From: Elusimicrobiota bacterium
GTDB taxonomy: Bacteria > Elusimicrobiota > Elusimicrobia > UBA1565 > UBA9628
Assembly (NCBI GenBank): GCA_016212795.1
Contig: JACRDT010000007.1
Location: 1-64,000 of the forward strand
Direction of reading: 5' to 3'
Length of the DNA: 64,000 nucleotides
Part shown: piece after piece, positions 37,876 through 48,900 of the stretch
Position numbering within the stretch: the first letter of the stretch is position 1
Layout of the letters: every line of letters starts with the position of its first letter
Translations under genes and position numbers: made by a program
The notes under the pieces: generated by a model
The model's input: only the letters and a program-made list of their open reading frames with translations
What the model was told of the DNA's origin: nothing
Databases searched by the model: none

Positions 37876-38724
37876 ATGGCGGAGCCCGTGCCCCTTCCCG
37901 GCGTCCCGTTCCCGTCGCCATCCGGCGTCCCTCCCGCGGAGGTCGTCCTTCGCCCGGCGAAGATCAGCGACCGCTTCATCGCCTACTCGATGGATTTCAT
38001 CCCCTTCGTGGCCGGCTACTATATCAGCCTGATCGTGCTGCTCACGCGTTTCCAGGACCTGGCGACCAAGGCCAACTTCTTCCTCGTCTTCGCCGTGGCG
38101 TGGACGGCGTTGTGCTGGCTCTACCAGGTGGTCGGGAACCTGTGCGGCGGGACCATCGGCAAGAAGCTGATGGGGATCGCCGTGGTGGACCGAGAGGGCC
38201 GGCGCCTGGGCTTCGTGCGCAGCGTGGTGAGGGCGTTCGGCTGCCTGCTGAGCACGCCGCTGTTCAACCTCGGCTGCATCGTGGGGCTGTTCCACCCGGA
38301 GTCCCGGGCGTTCCACGACATCCTCGCCGGCAGCCTGGTGGTGGAGGCCTCGCCCCGGAGCAAGGCCGAGTCGTGGATCATCTTCCTCGGGTCGATGTGC
38401 CTCATCTTCGCCATGGTCTTCGGGACGGCGGCGTTCCGGCTCACCCAGCCGACGCCCGAGGACCTCAAGAGGATCGCCAAGGCGCGCGACGGGCTCAAGA
38501 TCCTGGCGCAGATCGAGGAGCAGTTCAAGGCCTCCCATGGGACCTACACCGCGTCCATCAGCGAGATCGCCCAGACCAGCGGCGACGTCGAGCAGTTCAA
38601 GAGCGCGATGAGCGAGCTCTTCGACCCGAACCTCTTCCAGATCCAGGCCGGCAACCGCCGCTACCGGATCTCCGCGGCCGCCCGGGACAGGAAGAAGACC
38701 AGGGTGACCATCGAGGGGCCTTAA
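37876..38724 (+). CDS. RDD-domain membrane protein with a pilin-like C-terminal domain
   Basis: A 282-residue protein. After a short Pro-rich start, an RDD domain covers about residues 30-165: KISDRFIAYSMDFIPFVAGY, NLCGGTIGKKLMGIAVVDRE, SRAFHDILAGSLVVEASP. A third or fourth transmembrane helix near 175-195 (WIIFLGSMCLIFAMVFGTAA) follows. Residues about 200-282 resemble the C-terminal domain of type IV pilins or pseudopilins: LKILAQIEEQFKASHGTYTA, SISEIAQTSGDVEQF, then FQIQAGNRRYRIS. It has no prepilin leader. This combination is not standard. Divergent from the MFS gene; one of only two plus-strand genes. Confidence 0.72.
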   Translation: MAEPVPLPGVPFPSPSGVPPAEVVLRPAKISDRFIAYSMDFIPFVAGYYISLIVLLTRFQDLATKANFFLVFAVAWTALCWLYQVVGNLCGGTIGKKLMGIAVVDREGRRLGFVRSVVRAFGCLLSTPLFNLGCIVGLFHPESRAFHDILAGSLVVEASPRSKAESWIIFLGSMCLIFAMVFGTAAFRLTQPTPEDLKRIAKARDGLKILAQIEEQFKASHGTYTASISEIAQTSGDVEQFKSAMSELFDPNLFQIQAGNRRYRISAAARDRKKTRVTIEGP

Positions 38725-38756
38725 TCACTCGCCTCCCCCGCGGGGAGGCGAGTGAC
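38725..38756. repeat. Palindromic element, hairpin only, at convergent stop codons
   Basis: TCACTCGCCTCCCC...GGGGAGGCGAGTGA. Its left half is next to the TAA of the RDD gene, and its first three bases are the stop (TGA on the minus strand) of the glycosyltransferase gene. It encodes the last ten residues of that protein (HSPPRGGGE) and may act as a terminator for both genes. Confidence 0.75.
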
Positions 38757-40380
38757 TGACCTCCGCCAGCATCCACCTGCCGAACGGCTCGTAGCTCACC
38801 AGGTGTTCGGGCCTGACCAGGGTCCGGAAATAGGCGGCCTCCGAGCGCCTCAGGGCCACGAAGACCGTCCGGCCGCGCAGGGGCAGCGAGCGGATGGTGT
38901 TGTCGTCGCCGAACCGGTCCTCGTTGGCCGGGTCGCGCAGCGCGTAGTGGAGCTCCCCCACCCAGTAGACCATGCGGTCGACGCGCCTCCCGGCGTAGAA
39001 CGGCAGCCCGTGCAGGAACGTCCCGTAGGAGTAGACGAGGTCGCCGGGGCGGGCGCGCGCCGCAATCGACAGGCCCAGGGCCTTGGCGCTCACGAAAGTC
39101 TCCACCCGGGCCATCCCGGTGAACGCCAGGCCGCAGGCTGCCAGGCTCCCCAGCGCGGGCCCGATCCATCCCGCGGGCCGGCGCCGCCACCAGAGGAGCC
39201 CCAGCCCGAGCGCCGCCGACGCGCCGCCCGCCCAGGGGCCCAGCGCCGGGTCGGGGAGGCGCGCTTTGGCGGGCAGCAGGGCCGCCGCGGCGCCCCACCC
39301 CGCCAGCCATGCGGCGCAGGCCCCGGCGAGCAGGACGGCGCCGAGCGCGGCCGCCAGGCGCCGGGACCAGCGCGGCGGATGCTCTTGGAGGGCGCGGGCC
39401 GCGAGGAGGCCCAGGTGCGGGAAGGCGGGCAGGATGTAGGTCGCCAGTTTGGACCGGGAGACCGAGAAGAACGCGATGACGCCCACGGCCCAGAGCGCCA
39501 GGGCGGCGCCGCGCCATTCCCGCGCGGGGGCGCGGGCGTCCCGCCAGGCCCGGGCCAGGCCCGCGAGCGCCGCGGACGTCCATGGCAGGAGGCCGGCCGT
39601 GAGGACCCCGGCGTAGAAATACCACGGCGCGGGCCGGTTGTACTTCGGGGTCAGGAACCGCTGGAAATGCTGCTCCACGAAGAAGAACCGCAGGAAGCCC
39701 GGGTGCCGGTCCTCCATGGCGGCGAACCAGGGCGCCGCGATCACGACGAAGAGGAGGGGGCCGGCGGGGCCGAGCAGGCCGCGCCAGCCTCGCCGCAGGG
39801 CGGGGAAGAGCGCCACCAGGGCGACGGACCATGCGACCGGGAACAGCAGCGCCACGAGGCCTTTGCTCAGGAACGCCAGCCCGGCGAACACCCACGCCAG
39901 CGGCCCGGCCCAGGCGGCGTCCTCCGGCCGCGCCAGGGCCCTCAGGATCATGGCGGTGCACCACAGCAGGAAGGCCGTCAGGGCCATGTCGAGCGTGATG
40001 AGATGCGAGAGGACGAGGACCATGAGGCTCGTCGAGAACACGACCGGGCCGGCGGCCTGGTCCGACCCGGGGAAGAGCCATGAGCCCAGCCACCATATCC
40101 CCGCCGCCGTCAGGAGGCTGAGGAGGGCCAGCGGCAGCCGCGCCGCGCCTTCCGTCACCCCGAAGGCCTTGTAGGACGCCGCGGCGAGCCAGTACCACAG
40201 GGGCGGCTTCTCGACGTAGTCGAACCCGTTGAGCCGGGGCGTGGCCCAGTCCCCGGTGGACAGCATCGTCCGCGGGATCTGGGCGTAGCGGGCGTCGTCC
40301 ACCTCCCACAGCGGGTGGGAGAGCCAGCACAGGGGAGCGGCGAGCGCGGCCGCGATGGTCAGGGCCCTGATGGTCTTCAA
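38725..40380 (-). CDS. ArnT/PMT-family glycosyltransferase (GT39/GT83-like)
   Basis: A 551-residue integral membrane protein. The N-terminal region has the catalytic D-D pair of the family: LSHPLWEVDDARYAQIPRTM (residues about 20-39), then GDWATPRLNGFDYVEKPPLW. Ten or more transmembrane helices follow, and the C-terminal periplasmic part has YSYGTFLHGLPFYAGRRVD. Such enzymes transfer sugars from polyprenyl phosphates to lipid A or other envelope targets. The C-terminus (SHSPPRGGGE) comes from a palindromic element. Confidence 0.85.
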   Translation of the reverse strand: MKTIRALTIAAALAAPLCWLSHPLWEVDDARYAQIPRTMLSTGDWATPRLNGFDYVEKPPLWYWLAAASYKAFGVTEGAARLPLALLSLLTAAGIWWLGSWLFPGSDQAAGPVVFSTSLMVLVLSHLITLDMALTAFLLWCTAMILRALARPEDAAWAGPLAWVFAGLAFLSKGLVALLFPVAWSVALVALFPALRRGWRGLLGPAGPLLFVVIAAPWFAAMEDRHPGFLRFFFVEQHFQRFLTPKYNRPAPWYFYAGVLTAGLLPWTSAALAGLARAWRDARAPAREWRGAALALWAVGVIAFFSVSRSKLATYILPAFPHLGLLAARALQEHPPRWSRRLAAALGAVLLAGACAAWLAGWGAAAALLPAKARLPDPALGPWAGGASAALGLGLLWWRRRPAGWIGPALGSLAACGLAFTGMARVETFVSAKALGLSIAARARPGDLVYSYGTFLHGLPFYAGRRVDRMVYWVGELHYALRDPANEDRFGDDNTIRSLPLRGRTVFVALRRSEAAYFRTLVRPEHLVSYEPFGRWMLAEVSHSPPRGGGE

Positions 40381-40395
40381 GCGCCGCGTATGCTA

Positions 40396-41955
40396 CTACT
40401 TCGTCAGCAGGTTCGGGAAGGCCGAGGAGATCACGGACAGGAGGTCGTCTTTCTTCTTGATGGCCTCCAGGAGCTGGGCCCGTTCGGCGGGCCAGGAGGA
40501 GTTCTGCTGGATCGCGGCGTCCTTCTCCTGGAGGGCCTTGGCGGCGTGGGTGGAGAGGGTCGCGAGCTGGCTGCGGAGCTCCCGCGACGCGGCCGCCTCC
40601 TTGAAGACGAGGTCCGTCTGCTCGTCGAGCCTGGCCTGGAGCTCGGCGGCCTTCTTGGCCCAGGATTCGTCCGAGGCCCGGCGGGCGGCGAGCTCGGCGC
40701 GCAGCCTCTCGGATTCGGCCAGGAGGGTGCGCAGCAGCTCGTCGCGCTCGGCGCCCAGGCCGGCGCAGCGGGCGTCGGCGGCTTCGGCCGCCCTCGCGGC
40801 GGCGGCCAGCTTGTCGCGCAGCGTCGCGAGCTCCAGGTCCTTCTGCGCCGAGGAAGCGGCGGCCTCCCGACTCTTGTCTTTCTCGGAGGAGAGCTGCCGG
40901 CTGAAATCCATGAGGCTCTCCCCCATGGTGGCCTCGATGCGCCGGCGCTCCTCGGTGTAGCGGCGGAGGCTCTCGGCGCGCTCCTCGAACGCCTTGCGGA
41001 GCTTCTCGTTCTCGCTCTCGAGTTCCGCGACGACCATGTCCTGGGCCTTGGGCTGCGACACCTTCTCCAGGGTCCGGGCCGAGAGCCCCTTGAGCTCCGA
41101 GAGGTCGCCGTCGGCTTTCTCGTGGCGGCGCGCGACGTCGTCGATCCTGGCGGTGATGGCGGCGAGGCTCTCGCCGAAGGCCTTCTCCTGGGCGAGGCGT
41201 TCCTTGAGGAGCTCGGCGCGCAGGGCGTGGCCGGACTCGTCGAAGGCCTCCCGCAGCGCCAGGCGCTCCCGGCCGATGGCCTGCAGGTGCTCCTCCTGCT
41301 TGGCCAGCTCGAGGTCATGGCGCCGGCTCTCCTGCGCGAAGCGGTCCCTGATCGAGGCGGCGAGCTCCCCGAGCAGGCCGCGCAGTTCCTCCTTGACCTG
41401 GGCCTCCTGCCGGCTCTGGCGTTCGGACAGGTCCCCGACGGCGTCGAGGAGCCTGGGCAGGACGGCGAGGGCCTGGCGCCACTCCTTCATCTCGCCCACG
41501 ATGTCGGCGGGCCACTGCTGGACCGTCTTCTCCCGGGCGAGCATCGTCTCCTTGAGGAGGTCGGCCCAGGTGTGGTGCATCTGGTCGAGCCTGGACTCGA
41601 GCGCGTCGATGCGGCCCTTGGATTGGGATTTCTCCTCGTCGCTGGCCCGCTCGGCCTTCTCGCGGCGGATCTGTTCGGTGAGGGACTTGAGCTGGGTCTC
41701 CACTTCGGCGCGCATCGCGTCCTGCGACTTGAGGACGTTCTCCGCCGAGGAGGCGCGCTGGCGCTCGAGCGCGAGCTCCCGCTCCATGGTCTCGAGCCGC
41801 CGCTCCATGAAGTCCATCATGGGGGTCAGCGGGATGTGCGTGCTCGGGGGCTTCAGGAGCTCGGAGGGAGGCGGCGCCGGCGGGACGGCCCGGCCCCGGG
41901 GAGGGGGCGGCGGCGCCGGGGGTTCCGGCGGGGTCGCCGGGTCGTCGGGAATCAT
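40396..41955 (-). CDS. Long coiled-coil protein with Pro-rich N-terminus
   Basis: A 519-residue protein. A Pro-rich head (DPATPPEPPAPPPPPRGRAV) is followed by almost unbroken heptads (RRLETMERELALERQRASSA; REEKAERASDEEKSQSKGRI-like), with a non-coil segment near 165-185 (ETMLAREKTVQQWPADIVGE). No signal peptide. It is probably cytoplasmic and structural, reminiscent of polar-organising or motility scaffolds. It overlaps the PorV-like gene by 4 nt (41952-41955), so the genes are co-translated. Confidence 0.72.
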   Translation of the reverse strand: MIPDDPATPPEPPAPPPPPRGRAVPPAPPPSELLKPPSTHIPLTPMMDFMERRLETMERELALERQRASSAENVLKSQDAMRAEVETQLKSLTEQIRREKAERASDEEKSQSKGRIDALESRLDQMHHTWADLLKETMLAREKTVQQWPADIVGEMKEWRQALAVLPRLLDAVGDLSERQSRQEAQVKEELRGLLGELAASIRDRFAQESRRHDLELAKQEEHLQAIGRERLALREAFDESGHALRAELLKERLAQEKAFGESLAAITARIDDVARRHEKADGDLSELKGLSARTLEKVSQPKAQDMVVAELESENEKLRKAFEERAESLRRYTEERRRIEATMGESLMDFSRQLSSEKDKSREAAASSAQKDLELATLRDKLAAAARAAEAADARCAGLGAERDELLRTLLAESERLRAELAARRASDESWAKKAAELQARLDEQTDLVFKEAAASRELRSQLATLSTHAAKALQEKDAAIQQNSSWPAERAQLLEAIKKKDDLLSVISSAFPNLLTK

Positions 41956-42977
41956 CGTTCTCTATATCTCCGTGACGATTTCGACGGCAGATTGTAGCTG
42001 AACGCGAAGCGGTGGGTCCCGTTGCCGCCGAGGACGCCCATGTACGCGAAGGAATAGTCGACGCCGAAGTCGAGCCATTTCACGCCGAACCCGACGTTCA
42101 TCGTCGACATGGGCCCGAGGGACCTGATGGTGCTGCTGTTGAAGCCCGCCCGGGCGCTGGCGCTGATGGTCCTGTCGATGCTGCGGGTGTACTCGGTCCC
42201 GACCGCCGCGTACGGGTAGCCGGCGATGGGCGCCACGGCCTCCAGGCTGAGGATCAGCCCTTTCATCGGGTAGATGGCGCCGCCGATGCGCGTCCGGAAG
42301 GGGAGGGTGTCCCTCGTGTCGACGTAGTTCTGGCCCATGCCCATGTTCTGGAACACGGCGCCGAGGTCGTAGAGGAACGGCCCGGAGTAGAACCGCGACT
42401 GGACGCCGATGTCCCCCCCGTAGCCGTCGGAGTGGAGGATCAAGTCCGAGTGGAGCCACCGCAGCGTGGCGCCGACGCTCAGCTCCATGTCGGTGTCGGA
42501 GAGGTCGTAGATGGTCTGCCCCCACCCGAGCTCGGCGATGTAGTGGCGCGGCCGGAACTCGCCCAGGACGTCCCCGTCGATGTTGGTGTGGGAGATGGCG
42601 CCCATGTCGACGTAGCGCCAGCCGCCGCCCAGGACGATGGACTCCTTGACGCGGTAGGCAAACGAGCCGGAGTGCATCGTGATGTCGGCGACGTCCATGC
42701 TGCTCTGGTAGGCGGCCGAGAACCTCGGAACCCGGGTCAGGCCGGCCGGGTTCCAGTAGAGGGAGAAGGCGTCGTCGGTGACGGCGGTGTAGGCCCCGCC
42801 CATGGCCATCCCCCGGGGGCCCAGGTCGAACATGAGGAACTCCGACCCCGTGGTGGCGACCATCTCCCGGGAGAAATCGACGGCGCCGGCCGGGCGTCCC
42901 AGGAGGCTCGCCAGGAGGAACGCGCCGAGCCCGAGGGCTCTCCCGGCGCGCGAGGCCCCTTTCGGATCCTTCGTCAT
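41952..42977 (-). CDS. PorV/PorQ-like outer-membrane protein
   Basis: A 341-residue protein. A signal peptide (LGLGAFLLASLLGRPAGAVD) is followed by the PorV/PorQ N-terminal signature: FLMFDLGPRGMAMGGAYTAV and TDDAFSLYWNPAGLTRVPRF. The remaining barrel strands include LGGGWRYVDMGAISH and GAIYPMKGLILSLEAVAP, close to UPF0164/PorV. In Bacteroidota PorV is the shuttle of the type IX system; in other phyla related proteins occur without proven roles. It sits directly downstream of a giant protein with a type IX-like C-terminus, overlapping by 4 nt, so a carrier relationship is plausible. Confidence 0.82.
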   Translation of the reverse strand: MTKDPKGASRAGRALGLGAFLLASLLGRPAGAVDFSREMVATTGSEFLMFDLGPRGMAMGGAYTAVTDDAFSLYWNPAGLTRVPRFSAAYQSSMDVADITMHSGSFAYRVKESIVLGGGWRYVDMGAISHTNIDGDVLGEFRPRHYIAELGWGQTIYDLSDTDMELSVGATLRWLHSDLILHSDGYGGDIGVQSRFYSGPFLYDLGAVFQNMGMGQNYVDTRDTLPFRTRIGGAIYPMKGLILSLEAVAPIAGYPYAAVGTEYTRSIDRTISASARAGFNSSTIRSLGPMSTMNVGFGVKWLDFGVDYSFAYMGVLGGNGTHRFAFSYNLPSKSSRRYRER

Positions 42978-45900
42978 CTCAGCACCACGACCTTCATGAT
43001 CTTCTTGTCACTGCCGTACTGGATGGCGACGAGATAGACCCCGCTGGCGACCGTCCTCCCCCACATGTTGAGCCCGTACCACTGGAGGATGCCTCCCGCC
43101 GAGGCGTAGCGGTCCCAGATCAGGTCGCCCCGGAGCGTGAAGATCCTGACCCGGGAGCCGCCCGGCATGTCCGAGAAGGTGACGAAGCCGTCCCTGCCTT
43201 TGTAGAACGGGTTGGGGAAGGCCCTGGCCGACTGGGGCGACGTGGCCGGGGTGAGCCCCGCCACCTGGAAGAAGGAGAGGTGGTTGAGGAACATCGTGAT
43301 GCGGTTGCTGGCCGTGTCGACGGTCGTCGGCACGGGGACGCATTTGTTCTTCACCGGGTCATAGCGCATCAGCGACACCTTGGCCGGGTCGAGGGCGCCC
43401 AGCTCGTTGACCGGGAAGGTGGAGTAGGTGATGGACACGGTGATGGGTTTGATCGGCTGGATCGGGGGGTCCACGGAGAAGCTGAAGGCCACGTTGACGC
43501 CGTTGGAGCAGAGGCTCCCGGCCCCGGCCGCGTTGTAGGTGGACATGATGACGGCCACGTCCTGGTTGAAGGCGTTGGCGGGGGCGTAGACGCTCACGGT
43601 GCGGGAGGCGGGGCTCCCGATGGTCCCCGCGATGGTGGTGTCGGCCCCGGCCTTGAGGATGCCGCCCAGGGAGCCCGCCGACGCGCCGGCGCCGGAGCTG
43701 GTCCTCGTCGCGACGTAGGTCGAGAACGCGTCGTTCTTGACCCCGAACATGTTCTGCGCCTGCACCCGGAACCAGTATTTCTTGCCGGTGTCGAGCCCGC
43801 CGATGGTGGCGGTCAGGGGCGAGTACCAGTTCGAGAAGAAGATCTTGGTGGAGACGTTGGTGGTGAAGGGCTCGAAGCCGTTGCCGTCGGGGTCGGCGTT
43901 GTCGTCGGTCGACGCCGTGACCTCGTAGGTCGTCGAGGAGGTGTTCTCGTTGGCGTCCCAGGCCAGGGAGACCCTGTCCGTGTCGACGGCCGTGATGGTC
44001 AGGTTGGTGGGCACGGTCGGCCACGTCGCGGTCGAGCCGAACGAGGACTGGCCGGACTCCTTGTTCTCGGGGTTCCTGGCGGTCATCGAGGTGTAGTAGA
44101 GCGTGCTGGCGGCGAGGTTCCCGATCGAGCCCCTGTTCAAGCCGAAGCTGTTCTGGATGAAGACGACGGACTGCCAGCCCGCCCCCGCCTCGGGGGTGGT
44201 GGAATAGTAGGCGACATAGCTGGTGCCGATGGGGTTGTTGGTGGAGTCGACCCACCACTGGAGGACGATGGCGCCGGTCGATTCGGTGGTCATGCTCGGG
44301 ACGTACGGCACGGGGGCGGCCGCCAGGGTGTAGCCGGTGGCGGACCCCGAGAGCGGCCCTTCCCCGGAAGGCGTGAAGGCGCTCACCCGGACGCTCCTCG
44401 CCGCGCTGGTGGAGAGCCTCAGGTCCATGTAGCTGTTGACGTTGCCGGCCGTCTCGCCGATGATGTAGCCCGGCATCGTGTCCGCGACCGTGGAGTTGTA
44501 GATCCTGTACTTGAGGGCGATGGGGACGTTCTTCCAGACCCACTTGAGGCACGTCGTCGCCCGGTACGCCTCGCATTCCTGCGCTTCGAGGTTGAGCACG
44601 TTGGCCCGCGTCGTGGCCGAGGAGATCGCGCTGAAATTCGAGTAGAGGCCGGCGAGGTTCTGGGCCCGCACGCGGAAGTAGTAGGTCGTGTTCTCCGACA
44701 GGCCGTCGACCTTCCAGAAGTCGGTCGTGTTGGCCGGGAAGCCTTCGGTGGGGGTGGAGAACGAGGTCGTGAAAGGCTGCTTGCCGTTGGTGGACAGGTC
44801 GTCGGTGGACATCGACACCTCGTAGATGGTGGCGTCGCTGTTGCCGTTGGGGTCCCAGGTGAGCACGAGGGAGTCGACCTCGACGGTCGAGAAGAAGACG
44901 CTCACCGGGACCGTCGAGAGCGTGAACGTCGTGGCCGCGGCGGTGAGCGGCCCGTCGCCCGCCAGCCCGAAGCCCGAGACCAGGATGCAGGCCGTGACGT
45001 TGGGCGTGAGCCCGTACTCCGTGGTCGCCGAGTACAGGGGGGCCCCGGTCGGCAGGGACACGGTCGAGATGAAGGTCCCCGACGTGGCGTAGAAGACGTC
45101 GTAGCCCTCGATGACGGGGTCGGGCCAGACCGGCGCGGCCCACTGCCAGACCACGGAGTAGGTCGTCACCTTGATGGCGGCGGCCTGGGCGGGCGCCGTC
45201 GGGAGCGGCGGCCCGATCCGGATGAGCTTGCTGTCCGAGAACTGCGCGTTGGCCGCCAGCCGGAGGTGGTACCAGCCGTTGGGCAGCGCCGCGGTGGTCT
45301 CCGGGAGCTGGACGGTGATCGAGGAGTTGGTGACGGCCCCCCCGAAGACGTTGGGGCTGTTGGTCCAGGGGTTGCAGTAGGGCCCGCAGTCGCCGGCCGA
45401 GAGCTTGGTGACCTCGTTGTAGACCCGGGTGGTCAAGTCCACCAGGAAGCCCGAGTTGCCCTGGCTGGAGGTCCCCCCCGTCCCGTCGACGGCCTGGAGG
45501 TAGAGCCTGGGGTGGAACTGGGAGGAGCTGTTGTTGCGGCCGGTGGACCCCTCGGTCGTGTTGTGGAGGTTCGCGTCCCTGATGGTCAGCATCTTGCCGC
45601 GGGCGACGAGCTCGGGGTCGACCGTCTTGATCGACCCGATCCTCACCGACGGCGGGGAGATCATCGTCGACTGGTCCTCGCCGCTGAAGTCCACGTACTC
45701 GCCGTTGTTCAGGAACTTGCCGCCGTCGAAGCCGCCGATGGCGACGACCCGGCGGGTGCTGGAGAGGGTCAGCGTGTGGCAGGAGCGCGCGGAGCCGAGG
45801 TCATTGCCGTCGTTGTAGAGCTGGCCGCCGATGTCGTAGAAATACGTCTTCTTGATCGACATGGCCGTGTCCTGGGCCCCTCCCGTGACCATGGTGACGC

Positions 45901-48900
45901 CGTTGGGCAGCAGGACGGAGGCGTGGTTGAACGAGGTCTCGATCCTGGCCCTGAGGGGGTTGTTCAGCACGAAGTCCGTCGGGACGGCGTTCGACCAGGT
46001 GCCGGCCCCGCCGAGGGGGACCGGCGGGACGTACAGGCGCGAGATCTGGAGGTCCGCCCCTCCGAACCCGGCGTCGGGGTGGACCTGCCCGCCGCCGTCG
46101 TCGCCGAAGTGGACCACGACGTTGCCGTTGGGCAGGTGGGTCATCGAATGGAGGTAGTTGGGCCGGTACATGCTGTTGCCCCCGGCTCCCTGGTCGTCGG
46201 CGCAGCGCCACCCGTTGGTGTTGGGGTTGTACAGGAGGGCCGAGGAGAGCTTGTCGTTGACGGAGTTGACCCCGCCGACGAAGAGGACTTCTCCCGACTT
46301 GAGGAGGGCGCCCGTGTGGTTCGCCCTCCTGCCCTGCTCGTTGCCCCACCGGCCGCAGTTGATGGCGTCGCCGGGCGCGGTCGGGATGGTCCGCCAGACC
46401 CCCTGGGTGGAGTAGTAGATCTCGGCCGAGTTGAGGTAGTTGCCCCGGTTGTAGCCCCCGAACACCATGACGTTGCCGTCGGGCAGCACGATGGAGACGT
46501 GGGAGTCCCGCGAGGACGCCATGACGCCGGTCTCGATCCACTGCCCGGTCTCCGGGTAATAGATCTCGGCGGTGTTGGTGGCGCCCGTGGAGACGGCGTC
46601 CGTGGAGAACCCTCCGGCCACGAGCACCCTCCCGTTGGGCAGGAGGGTCGCCGAATGCAGCTCCCGGGCGTGGACCAGGTCCCCGGTCCGGACGAAGGTC
46701 CCGTCCGTCTCCAGGAGGTCGGCGGACTTGACCACGCCCTGCCCGTCGTTGCCTCCCGCGACGAGCATCTTGCCGTTGGGGAGCAGGGTCGTCGAGTGGT
46801 TGCCCCGGGGCGAGCTCATCACCCCCGGGAGGGCCGTCCACGCCCCCGGGTCCGGGTACAGGTTCACCCCCGCCGTGGGGTAGAAGTTGGTGCAGGTCGC
46901 CCCCCAGCAGGTCTGCCCTCCCAGGAACCTGGAGGACCCGGTGGGCGCGAGCGTGGAGCCGTTGTCGAACGTGGCTCCGCCCCGCTCCCCGAAAGTCCAG
47001 GCGTTGGCCTTGGGGTCGTAGGTCTCGATGTCGCCGAATACCATGGACCGGATGATCACGGTCGACAGGTCGACGCTGAGCACCTCGCCGCCGACGTCGA
47101 CGCCGGTGGCGACGTAGCGCATCAAGACCCTGCTGATCGACATCGTGATGGGGTTGAGCGCGGTCCCCTGGACCGGCGTGCCCTGGGGCAGGGTCGTGGT
47201 GACGCTGACCTCGCCTTTGAACAGTTCCCAGTCGGGGTTGAAATTGATCATCCCCGTCTCCCCGCTCTGGGCGCCGTCGCTGACGATGTTGGTGCCGGTG
47301 GGGATGCTGGCGACCGCGCCGTCGACGTTGTTGGCGCCGATGTCGATGTTCCAGGTGAGGCTCTCGTCGAGGACCTGCTGGGCCGCCGCGCTCATGAGGA
47401 TCAGGGTGCCGCTGGAGACGGAGTAGCCGATGAGGTTCGTGGGCAGGCCCGAGAACCGTATGTTGCCGCGGATGGAGTTGCCGCCCACGCAGTCGTCGCC
47501 CGAGATGTCGATGGGGGCGTTCGGGTCGTTGGCGGATTGCGTCGTCCCTCCCCCTCCTTGGGGGATGAAATCGATGCAGCCCGCGGCGTCGTTGACCGGG
47601 TCGACGGCGTTCACGGAGGCCCTGTCGAACCCGTAGATCCCGTAGGTCCCGCCCAGGCTGCCCAGACTGGAGCCGATGACGAGGTTGGCGGTGCCGCTGA
47701 CCCAGCCGCACGAGGTCAGGTCGAGAGGGTCGCACCAGACCGGCACCCCGGCCAGGTCGATCCTGAGGCCCCGGTACCCGCCGGGGTAGTCGCCGACCTC
47801 GGCGCCGTCGCCCGGGATGAGGTAGGCGAACCCGCCGGGGAAGGCGATGCTCGGGGTGGAGAACAATACCTCGCCTTGCGCGATGGTGCCCGAGACGTTG
47901 GTCCCGAGCTGGAACCTGTAGTCGACCTGCAGGGCGGTCGTGTTCCTCATGTCCGCGAAGGACTTCGCGTCGCCGAGCCAGATCCAGGGGCGGGCCGCGG
48001 ACCACGGCAGCCCCGGGTCGTTGTACGAGGCGAGGGGGTACCCGCGCAGGACGCTGCCGGGGTTGAGGGTGAATGAAGGAGTGATATAGGTGGTGGTGAC
48101 GTTGCCCAGCCCCCCGTAGAGGGTGACCCGGCCGTACGGGTCGAGGACCGCCCCGTGGCTGGATTTCCTCCCCTGCATCGGGGCGACGGTGTTCGAGACA
48201 TCGCCCGCGTAGATCTCGACCGCTTGCAGGGTGCCCCGGTTCTTCTTGAGGTCCTCGCCGTTGTTGCCGCCCACGAAGAGCACCCTGCCGTCGCCCAGCA
48301 CGGTGGCCGAATGGCCCGCCCGGGCGATGCGCAGCGGCCCCGCCCCCGTGAACGCGTTGTCGCCAGGGCGATAGCGCTCCTGCGACGCGAGGAACCGGCG
48401 CGCGCCGGTGAGGGTGCTGTTGACGCCGCCCGAGATGAGGACGCTGCCGTCGAACATGAGGACCGCGGTGTGCTTGGTGCGGGGGACCAGCATGTTGATC
48501 GTCGACCACGCCTTGGTGTAGGGGTTGAAGATGACGCAGGTCTGGAACGAGGTGCCGGCGGCGTTCTCTCCGCCGCAGATGAGCACGTTCCCGTTCTGGA
48601 GCACCGTGGCCGTGTGGTTGATGCGGCCGAATTGGCCGGCGGCGAGGCCGACTGCGACGGGGCCGACGGCGGCTTGCCAGACGCCGTTGGCGCCGGCCAT
48701 CGGGTCGAAGATCTGGAAGCTGTCCACGACCACGGTCGGTCCGATGCCCGACGCTCCGCCCAGGACCAGGATGGTGCCGCTCGAGGTGAGCACCGCGGTG
48801 TGGGAGGCGCGGGCCACGCTCATGTTGGAGAGGTTCGAGAACGTGCCGCTCATCTCGTTGAAGCGCAGCACCGTGTTCGTCGGGGCGACGGCGGGGGCGC

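Noticed and set aside
43280..48076. A 1598-codon open frame on the plus strand
   Set aside because: It lies wholly antisense to the Kelch/FN3 gene; its sequence is a Val/Arg/Gly/Asp-rich shadow without motifs, caused by GC-rich codon use.
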